Of a DNA stretch of 9,999 bases, positions 1-4,073 are shown piece after piece. The position numbers were made by a program, and so were the translations under genes. Origin of the DNA: Chlamydiae bacterium RIFCSPHIGHO2_12_FULL_27_8. Lineage in GTDB: Bacteria; Chlamydiota; Chlamydiia; Chlamydiales; SM23-39. The DNA lies in NCBI GenBank assembly GCA_001796155.1, contig MGLU01000030.1, positions 1,483 through 11,481 on the forward strand, read 5' to 3'. The notes beneath the pieces were generated by a model. It ran no database searches. It was given only the letters and a program-made list of their open reading frames with translations, and was not told where the DNA came from. Every line of letters begins with the position of its first letter. Position 1 is the stretch's first letter.

Positions 1-539
1 GTAGGTTTCCCTAATTTGAGAGCTTCTTTTAAAGCTTCTAAACAAAAAGCTATATCAAGGGTGTTTGATAACTCCCAAGATATAACATATCTGCTATACC
101 AATCCATTACTGCTACAAGATATAAAAAACCTTTTGCCAATTTGATATAAGTAATATCTGTACTCCATACTTGATTTGGCTGAGTAATTTCCATGCCTTT
201 CAGTAAGTAAGGATATTTTTTTATAGGAGTATTTCCTATACTCAAATTTCTTTTTGGATAAATAGGTTCTATTCCCATATTTCTCATCAATCTTTGTATT
301 CTTTTTCTATTTACAAAATACCCATAATCTTCCATTACAACCGATAAACGTCTTGATCCCAAAAAAAGATGCTTTAAATATTCTTTATCTATTAGATCCA
401 TAAGAATTAGATTTTCTTCTGATTCTAATTTTGGTTCTAAATAATATGTCGAACGATTTAATCCTATTAGTTTACATTGCCGACATATGGGTATTTTTTT
501 GTTGTCATACTCAATAAGTAACCTTTTTTCTCTAACTAC
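1..539 (-). CDS. IS3-family transposase OrfB (DDE integrase core), 3'-truncated by window edge
   Basis: By my translation the minus frame is open from 539 to the window edge. It shows the usual OrfB order: an N-terminal stretch with RRQC-like residues (here ICRQCKLIGLNRSTYY), the HTH_21-type region (RRLSVVMEDYGYFVNRKRIQRLM), then the start of the integrase core with WSTDITYI, which carries the first catalytic Asp, and VMDWYSR. The second Asp and the Glu of the DDE triad would lie beyond the edge. The start is uncertain. A TGA at 540-542 closes the frame upstream, and no ATG lies near the front. An ATT at 513-515, preceded by AAAAAAGG, is one candidate; AUU starts for OrfB are known in IS911. 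Family is certain, integrity is not. Confidence 0.88.
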
Positions 540-819
540 TCAATTCCAGTTTTTTTTTAATCCAATCAAGCTCTACAGTTAATCTACCAATCTTTTCTAA
601 AAGATCTGCTTCTTTTTTCAAAAAATTCTTTTCGGAATTTCGTCTTCTAAATGGCTCCTGAAATAATTCAACAGCTTTTTCATTGAGCTCATTTTTCCAT
701 TTACCAACTTGAGAAGGATGAACTTCATACTCTGAAGCAATTTCTCTAATAGTTTTATTTTCTTTCAAAGCCTCTATTGCAATTCTTTTTTTTAACTCAG
801 GACTTTTTGTTTTTTTCAT
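532..819 (-). CDS. IS3-family OrfA, helix-turn-helix DNA-binding subunit
   Basis: This 95-residue protein is the typical length for OrfA of IS3-family elements. Residues about 8-45 form the HTH_Tnp_1-type helix-turn-helix (KRIAIEALKENKTIREIA then EYEVHPSQVGKWK), which binds the terminal repeats. Residues about 65-93 form a leucine-zipper-like helix ending in LDWIKKKLEL, used for multimerisation in this family. The start is supported by AAGGAAGAG a few bases upstream of the ATG. The end overlaps the open frame of OrfB. In most family members a -1 shift on an A-run fuses OrfA to OrfB. Here a run of nine A (550-558) is present at the expected place, but the downstream frames do not fit a simple -1 shift (see findings). 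Confidence 0.93.
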   Translation of the reverse strand: MKKTKSPELKKRIAIEALKENKTIREIASEYEVHPSQVGKWKNELNEKAVELFQEPFRRRNSEKNFLKKEADLLEKIGRLTVELDWIKKKLELSS

Positions 820-897
820 AATCTCTTCCTTTTTTTAAAGTTTAGAGATGCACCTCTTAAATCTTCAAGAATATTAAATTTTTGTCTCTTCCTGATC

Positions 898-917
898 TGT
901 CCAGTTTTTGGGGTCCA
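898..917 (-). repeat. Terminal inverted repeat of the IS3-family element
   Basis: On the minus strand this reads TGGACCCCAAAAACTGGACA. It begins with TG and has the CCCCAAAAA...GGACA pattern common at IS3-family tips. It lies about 80 bp upstream of the orfA start, the right place for the upstream (left) end of the element. The partner repeat lies outside the window. Confidence 0.75.
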
Positions 918-979
918 TTATAGTAATTTTATATATTTTCTTTTTGCAGTTTGTTGTGAATTAGTGTGAAAGAATTGTG

Positions 980-1010
980 AAAAATCTTAAGTTTTTTTAA
1001 ATAGATTTTT
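980..1010 (-). terminator. AT-rich stem-loop, possibly the original tRNA-Met terminator
   Basis: AAAAATCT (980-987) and AGATTTTT (1003-1010) can form an 8-bp stem with a 15-base loop. On the minus strand the stem ends in a T tract. A second perfect inverted repeat, TTCTTAAG/CTTAAGAA (1009-1026), lies beside it. Both sit just beyond the displaced tRNA 3' end, where the terminator of the tRNA transcript would have been before the island inserted. The stems are almost all A-T, so this is a weak call. Confidence 0.25.
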
Positions 1011-1032
1011 CTTAAGTTCTTAAGAATCAAAA

Positions 1033-1074
1033 TAGCGGTAGTCGGATTTGAACCAACGACACCCGGATTATGAT
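1033..1074 (-). repeat. Distal attachment repeat: displaced 3' half of tRNA-Met
   Basis: Identical to 3872-3913 except for T at 1039 where the tRNA copy has C (3878). It covers tRNA positions 32 to 73 and lacks the D-arm and 5' acceptor strand, so it cannot make a tRNA. In the usual mechanism this is the original 3' end pushed away by integration. The differing base is tRNA position 67: the displaced copy has A, able to pair with U6 in the acceptor stem, while the copy now in use has G and makes a U-G wobble. Confidence 0.9.
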
Positions 1075-1147
1075 GGAGGGAGATTACCAAATCATTCAAT
1101 AACATCCAACTAATATAAGTATAATAATAAAGCACTTATATTTAAAT

Positions 1148-1170
1148 AATCAACGGATTTTATTGAATCA
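1148..1170. repeat. Left-end copy of island end repeat (TTTATTGAATCA)
   Basis: TTTATTGAATCA at 1159-1170 recurs exactly at 3815-3826, near the opposite island end. AATCAACG at 1148-1155 also recurs at 3822-3829. Having both words near both ends suggests binding sites for integrase or an excision factor, but in DNA this AT-rich the match could be partly chance. Confidence 0.4.
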
Positions 1171-1182
1171 TACTGGTTAATT

Positions 1183-1213
1183 TTGCATGCCATTGCACAT
1201 TTTTTGCACATCA
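1183..1213. repeat. Left-arm TTGCAC repeats, probable integrase arm-type sites
   Basis: TTGCATGCCA (1183), TTGCACATTT (1193) and TTGCACATCA (1204) stand in direct orientation, 10 and 11 bp apart, about one helical turn. A matching pair with the same 11-bp spacing and orientation lies inside the other island end (3770-3790, TGCACGTCA type). Short direct repeats on both sides of the core are what the N-terminal arm-binding domain of tyrosine integrases recognises. This is inferred from position and spacing. Confidence 0.5.
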
Positions 1214-1273
1214 ATTAAAATAAAATTGATAAAATTCCTTTTTCATTTAAAAAAAATAAATCTTTTTTTTAGA

Positions 1274-2041
1274 TCATTGCAATAGCCTATCAAAGTCTAT
1301 TTTTTGAATAAGTTTTGATATATAGTTTGCAAAATCTTCTTGAGTAATATTCTTAGGACATTTCATGCTTTCTACTCCGTTATAATGAAAAGAAAAGATG
1401 TTAATGTCTGGATAATTTTTATTTGTAATTTCTAAAATAGAGTTAATGTGTTTTAATTTGTCATCAAATATAATTATTTTTTTTATGATTTTTATTTTAT
1501 ATAAAAAAGCACTGAGCACTTCTCCTTTTTTATTATTTAAACATGCTGAATATAATATTCCATTTCTTAATCCCGGATAATCTCCATAAGTATCCTTTAA
1601 AAAGTTATAATCATCATCTTTTATGATCTTATTTGAAAAACATATATCTAATGATTTTAATTGATTAAATCGAACATTATGAAAAAATTTTCTGCTATTA
1701 TCGAATCTTCCTTTTTTTGCTGCAGTTAATGCTATAACATATTGAGTTTGTTTTTTTATTTTCTTTATTATATCAGGTATTTTTTTTTCTATTAAAATAG
1801 GTTCATGAGCAATAATTGAATGGTTTAAAAAATGTCTTTTTTCTCGAGAAAGGGTATTATATAAATTATCTACAACAAATAGATATTTTTTGAAAATCAG
1901 AGGGTGTAATCTAGGTTCTTTAGGAATGATTAATACCGAATCTATATCGAAGACGACAAGAGTATTTTTATCTATAATTTTTAATATATTTACATCTTCA
2001 AAAGAATTTATTTTTTGAATATATTTATTGTTTTTCTTCAT
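1274..2041 (-). CDS. DUF2608-family HAD-like hydrolase
   Basis: This is a soluble-looking protein of about 255 residues with the motif order of the haloacid dehalogenase fold. Numbered from the upstream ATG at 2062, these are: motif I VVFDIDSVL with Asp39 and Asp41 (nucleophile and acid/base in the superfamily), motif II IALTAAKKGR with Thr113, the motif III lysine region NNKKGEVL at 177-183, and motif IV IIIFDDKLKHI with Asp200-Asp201. The NKKGEVLSAFL...IIFDDKLK pattern matches DUF2608, a family I recall from Chlamydiae, Legionella and Dependentiae, whose substrate is unknown to me. I prefer the ATG at 2041 because the seven extra residues from 2062 are read out of the constrained end of the RlmN-like gene. 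GGAC about 7 bases upstream may serve as a ribosome site. It overlaps that gene by 17 bp, suggesting translational coupling. No signal peptide is seen. Confidence 0.8.
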   Translation of the reverse strand: MKKNNKYIQKINSFEDVNILKIIDKNTLVVFDIDSVLIIPKEPRLHPLIFKKYLFVVDNLYNTLSREKRHFLNHSIIAHEPILIEKKIPDIIKKIKKQTQYVIALTAAKKGRFDNSRKFFHNVRFNQLKSLDICFSNKIIKDDDYNFLKDTYGDYPGLRNGILYSACLNNKKGEVLSAFLYKIKIIKKIIIFDDKLKHINSILEITNKNYPDINIFSFHYNGVESMKCPKNITQEDFANYISKLIQKIDFDRLLQ

Positions 2042-2858
2042 ATAATTGTCCGCATGCCCCATTTATCTCAATTCCCATACTTGGCCTAACAACAGCTTTA
2101 ATATTGTTTTCTAATAACTTAGTGAGCCATTTTTCAAGTTTATGTTGAGAAGATTTTTGTATTGGTAAATTTTTAACAGGGTTTAATATTCTTAATTGTA
2201 CAATAAAATTTTTATCTTTTACTAAATCAATTAAATTTTTCAAATGTTCGTCAGAATCATTTATATTGTCTAATAATAAATAGCTTATTCGTACTAATCC
2301 TTGTTCATTAAATTTGCTATATTCAGTAAGAAGTAGGATTAGAGATTGAATAGGATTATTTTTAGCTACTGGAATGATCTTCTTTCTCGTTTTATCATCA
2401 GAAGCATGTAACGAAAGATATATACCAAAAGATTTTTTTTCTTCGATCATTTTTTTTATCCCTTCTACTAAACCTACGGTAGATAAAGATAATCTAATGT
2501 TTCCATAGATTTTTCTAAAATATTCTAAAGCACCTAATGAAGATTGATAATTTGCCAAAGGCTCCCCCATTCCCGCCAAAGTAATAGTATCTGGTTTATC
2601 ATTAGGAAGAATATCATTAACAATAAGAAAAGCTTGCGATACAATTTCATCTTGAGTTAAATGTCTTTTTTTTTGAAATTTTCCTGTATGACAAAAAGCA
2701 CATTTCATGTCGCATCCTATTTGAGTAGAAAGACATAATACTTTTAATCCGCCATTGTATAGAAAATACAAAGCTTCTATATATTGGTTATCATGAGTTT
2801 TAAATCTATATTTTATGCTTCCATCACTAGCTTGTTGGGTTTTGAAATCAATCTTCAT
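2025..2858 (-). CDS. rlmN: RlmN-like radical-SAM RNA methyltransferase lacking the N-terminal domain
   Basis: This protein belongs to the RlmN/Cfr family, which methylates adenine C2 or C8 (RlmN: A2503 of 23S rRNA and A37 of some tRNAs). All catalytic features are visible: resolving Cys42, the 4Fe-4S motif Cys49-x3-Cys53-x2-Cys56 with the family spacing from Cys42, GMGEP at 96-100, SLHA at 149-152, and the methyl-carrying Cys269 in NGACGQL. It has 277 residues where bacterial RlmN usually has about 340-400. The missing part is the N-terminal helical domain thought to contact RNA. The start is firm: TAA stands in frame 5 codons upstream and AAAGGAA lies 8 bases before the ATG, so the short form is not a mis-called start. 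VRPSMGIEI stands where RlmN usually has an RGDDI-like segment. Target RNA is therefore uncertain. It overlaps the DUF2608 gene downstream and a 38-codon ORF upstream. Confidence 0.88.
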   Translation of the reverse strand: MKIDFKTQQASDGSIKYRFKTHDNQYIEALYFLYNGGLKVLCLSTQIGCDMKCAFCHTGKFQKKRHLTQDEIVSQAFLIVNDILPNDKPDTITLAGMGEPLANYQSSLGALEYFRKIYGNIRLSLSTVGLVEGIKKMIEEKKSFGIYLSLHASDDKTRKKIIPVAKNNPIQSLILLLTEYSKFNEQGLVRISYLLLDNINDSDEHLKNLIDLVKDKNFIVQLRILNPVKNLPIQKSSQHKLEKWLTKLLENNIKAVVRPSMGIEINGACGQLYEEKQ

Positions 2859-2964
2859 GAATTTGTTCCTTTAAATTTTTAATAATATAATTTATCTCTT
2901 CTAAAAAAAACTTTTCATTATTAAATAAAGCATCAACATAATCTTCATAAACATTTTTTTTCAT
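2848..2964 (-). CDS. Overlapping 38-codon ORF ahead of the RlmN-like gene
   Basis: An ATG at 2964 opens a 38-codon frame (MKKNVYEDYVDALF... ending KEQIHED). It ends in a TGA at 2848-2850 that overlaps the RlmN-like start by 11 bp. The peptide is acidic and amphipathic, without cysteines or membrane segments, and I do not recognise it. It overlaps the end of the 95-codon ORF in the -1 frame across a run of eight A (2954-2961). Two readings are possible: a separate small gene coupled to the RlmN-like gene, or the C-terminus of the 95-codon protein split off by a slip in the A-run. No clear ribosome site precedes the ATG, which slightly favours the second. Confidence 0.4.
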   Translation of the reverse strand: MKKNVYEDYVDALFNNEKFFLEEINYIIKNLKEQIHED

Positions 2965-3232
2965 GTGGACGATATGACTTGTTTGCAGCAGCTTCTTTTT
3001 CGGCCTTTATCTTTTTTCTTTCTATCCAATTTTGCAGTATAGTTTTCCCTGTTTTTTGAATTACGCCTACAACTGCCTCTGCAGCATCATCTCCGGTTTT
3101 CAGCTCTTCTAAACTTTTCCCATCTGTTATATCGATCATTTCTAATATACAAGCCTTTAGCTCGCAATTAGATCTTAATGCATCTAAAATAATTTTTTCT
3201 TCTTCATTCAATATTTTCATAACTACCATCAT
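2945..3232 (-). CDS. Transposase-N-terminus-like ORF, 95 codons, probably truncated
   Basis: The protein is highly charged, with a predicted helical core (AAEAVVGVIQKTGKTILQ, then NWIERKKIKAEKEAA) and a basic tail RPHEKK. From memory, this layout and the step into an H-x-KK stretch resemble the N-terminal part of ISKra4-like transposases, where the next segment would enter the catalytic core. No such core follows: the frame stops at an A-run. It is therefore either a transposase remnant or a small stand-alone protein. G+C is visibly higher than in its neighbours, suggesting a separate origin. The start could be the ATG at 3232 or the one at 3220; neither has a good ribosome site. Confidence 0.5.
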   Translation of the reverse strand: MMVVMKILNEEEKIILDALRSNCELKACILEMIDITDGKSLEELKTGDDAAEAVVGVIQKTGKTILQNWIERKKIKAEKEAAANKSYRPHEKKCL

Positions 3233-3326
3233 AGTATAAAGTTAATCTATTATGCTCCGATTTTTTACCGAAATTCATAATTAGTTTAATAACTATAACA
3301 TTTAAAATTTTTACTATGTAGGAGTT

Positions 3327-3695
3327 TTAATCACACCCTAAATGTTTTCTCTCTTTGCTTATTAATTCGGGGATAATATAGATTAATCCGAATTTTCCTA
3401 ATCTCTCAGTCCAATAATTTAAATGTCTGATAGTATCTTGAGCTGATTTATGATTTTCTAAAACACCATCATTGATATATCGCTCAACAAGATCAGATAA
3501 AGTTCGCCTACTTTTATGTAAGTCAAAATTAAATTGACCTGCTTTAATTTCTCTTTCTTTTGCTATACCCCAGTCTTCAGCTTCCTGTTTTCTATCAAAT
3601 GTTTTGCTGATAACCGGGTAATCTTTTAAACGAATAACAGCGTGCCAGCCTGTAACTTTTCCATTTTTATTTTTGTTCTTAAATATTGCTACCAT
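3327..3695 (-). pseudogene. int: Tyrosine recombinase (phage-type integrase), N-terminal remnant
   Basis: The 122 residues match the front of a phage-type tyrosine integrase. Residues about 1-55 are the arm-binding domain (GWHAVIRLKDYPVISKTFD, then QEAEDWGIAKEREI), and about 65-122 the beginning of the SAM-like core-binding domain (TLSDLVERYINDG, then YWTERLGKFGLIYIIPELISKERKHL). Family members are about 320-400 residues. The catalytic domain with Arg, His-x-x-Arg and the Tyr nucleophile is absent, and I find no continuation in any minus frame down to 3233. The start is well supported by TAGGAGTAGGAAC just before the ATG. The gene begins 176 bp from the tRNA-Met 3' end and reads away from it, the classic tRNA-int order. 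The protein could still bind arm sites but cannot catalyse recombination. Confidence 0.85.
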
Positions 3696-3769
3696 GTTCC
3701 TACTCCTATGTGCAGTTTTTTTAAGTATGAGTAGTTGGAAATGTTATTACTCGTTAAGTTTGTTTTTCA

Positions 3770-3790
3770 CTGCACGTCAATTGCACGTCA
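3770..3790. repeat. Right-arm TGCACGTCA tandem pair, probable integrase arm-type sites
   Basis: CTGCACGTCA (3770-3779) and TTGCACGTCA (3781-3790) are direct repeats 11 bp apart. The left island end carries TTGCACATTT and TTGCACATCA, also 11 bp apart and in the same orientation. They lie just downstream of the candidate integrase promoter, within its leader, so bound integrase could repress its own gene. Confidence 0.55.
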
Positions 3791-3797
3791 TAACTTT

Positions 3798-3827
3798 ATT
3801 ATACTATAAAATTATTTATTGAATCAA
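3798..3827 (-). promoter_or_regulatory. Candidate sigma-70-type promoter for the integrase gene
   Basis: On the minus strand a perfect TATAAT (3798-3803) lies 18 bp downstream of TTGATT (3822-3827). Transcription would start near 3791 and run across the TGCACGTCA pair into the integrase gene, about 95 bp ahead. The -35 box overlaps the TTTATTGAATCA repeat shared with the other island end. Confidence 0.45.
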
Positions 3828-3829
3828 CG
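3815..3829. repeat. Right-end copy of island end repeat (TTTATTGAATCA)
   Basis: TTTATTGAATCA at 3815-3826 is identical to 1159-1170 and runs on into AATCAACG (3822-3829), also found at 1148-1155. It lies 46 bp inside the attachment repeat, against 85 bp at the other end. Confidence 0.4.
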
Positions 3830-3871
3830 CGAATAAAAATTAAACGACTTGCTTTTAAATGACTAGAGAAT

Positions 3872-3913
3872 TAGCGGCAGTCGGATTTGAACCAACGACA
3901 CCCGGATTATGAT
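3872..3913 (-). repeat. Proximal attachment repeat within tRNA-Met
   Basis: This copy spans tRNA-Met from the discriminator base (3872) to position 32 in the anticodon loop (3913), where identity with 1033-1074 ends. Crossover in or near the anticodon loop is common for tRNA-targeting tyrosine integrases. C at 3878 is the single difference from the distal copy. Confidence 0.9.
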
Positions 3914-3945
3914 TCCGGTGCTCTAACCAACTGAGCTATACCGCC
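3872..3945 (-). tRNA. tRNA-Met (CAT), elongator
   Basis: The 74-base gene folds into a standard cloverleaf: acceptor GGCGGTA with TGCCGCT, D-arm beginning GCTCAGTTGG, anticodon stem CCGGA/TCCGG with loop ATCATAA, and T-arm GTTGG-TTCAAAT-CCGAC. The anticodon is CAT (3909-3911). It is not the initiator, since 1:72 is a G-U pair; the GGCGGT... start and ...GCCGCTA end resemble elongator tRNA-Met of Bacillus subtilis as I recall it. tRNA-Ile with a lysidine-modified CAT anticodon is the alternative. CCA is not encoded. It lies 7 bp downstream of tRNA-fMet on the same strand, and its 3' half serves as the island attachment site. Confidence 0.93.
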
Positions 3946-3952
3946 GGAAAAA

Positions 3953-4025
3953 TGGCGGGGAAAGGATTCGAACCTCTGACCTTCGGGTTATGAGCCCGAC
4001 GAGCTAACCACTGCTCCACCCCGCG
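3953..4025 (-). tRNA. Initiator tRNA-fMet (CAT)
   Basis: The 73-base gene has the initiator hallmarks: three G-C pairs at the end of the anticodon stem (GGGCTCATAACCC), an A11-T24 pair in the D-stem, and no Watson-Crick pair at 1:72. The acceptor is CGCGGGG with CCCCGCC followed by A73. Position 72 is C, so the mismatch is C1-C72 rather than the usual C1-A72. CCA is not encoded. It lies between waaA (48 bp upstream) and tRNA-Met, so both tRNAs may be processed from a longer transcript. Confidence 0.93.
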
Positions 4026-4073
4026 ATAATTAAATAAGAATAGTAACATATAAAATTATTTAAGGGCAAATAC

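Larger units (their letters stand above)
1..917 (-). mobile_element. IS3-family insertion sequence, one end (partial)
   Basis: This is one end of an IS3-family element reading leftwards out of the window. The order is terminal repeat (898-917), short leader, orfA (helix-turn-helix protein) and orfB (DDE transposase, cut by the window edge). The outer tip begins TGGACCCC on the minus strand, consistent with the TG...CA termini of the family. The other end, and therefore the target-site duplication, lies outside the window, so insertion boundaries cannot be checked by duplication. The tip lies 115 bp from the displaced tRNA fragment that ends the neighbouring island, so the IS is outside that island. 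Family assignment is firm; the subgroup was not determined. Confidence 0.9.
918..1273. other. Intergenic stretch between the IS tip and the first island gene
   Basis: No protein gene is supported here. The stretch holds AT-rich inverted repeats (980-1026), the displaced tRNA 3' fragment (1033-1074), and inside the island a cluster of short repeats (1148-1170, 1183-1213) that resemble sequences at the other island end. A 68-codon open frame on the minus strand (929-1135) runs through the tRNA fragment and has the NPGVVGSNPTTA peptide typical of a translated tRNA, so it is not a gene. Confidence 0.7.
1033..3913 (-). mobile_element. Small tRNA-Met-targeted integrative island with degraded integrase
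   Basis: A 42-bp direct repeat with one mismatch flanks this segment: 1033-1074 and 3872-3913. The right copy is the 3' part of the intact tRNA-Met gene and starts exactly at its discriminator base. The left copy is the same part of a tRNA with no 5' half. This is the signature of a tyrosine-integrase element that recombined into a tRNA gene and restored it. The integrase-type gene lies next to the intact tRNA and reads away from it, as usual. The repeat-to-repeat unit is 2,839 bp. Cargo, from the tRNA inwards: truncated integrase, transposase-like ORF, 38-codon ORF, RlmN-like gene, DUF2608/HAD gene. The integrase lacks its catalytic domain, so autonomous excision is unlikely. Confidence 0.85.

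Noticed and set aside
929..1135. 68-codon minus-strand ORF
   Set aside because: It is a read-through of the displaced tRNA fragment; the peptide NPGVVGSNPTTA is a typical translated tRNA. No ribosome site or family match.
2848..3232. Toxin-antitoxin pair formed by the 95- and 38-codon ORFs
   Set aside because: Size and overlap would suit one, but neither shows a toxin fold motif or an antitoxin DNA-binding motif, and the A8 run offers a simpler frameshift explanation.
3233..3326. Continuation of the integrase catalytic domain by frameshift
   Set aside because: I translated the minus frames after the integrase stop and found no Arg, His-x-x-Arg or Tyr motif context; the segment is too short for the missing 200 or so residues.
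3872..3945. tRNA-Ile with lysidine-modified CAT anticodon
   Set aside because: Possible in principle, but the G1-U72 acceptor, GGCGGT start and GCCGCTA end fit elongator tRNA-Met better, and 4:69/5:68 are G-C rather than the C-G pairs I recall in tRNA-Ile2.
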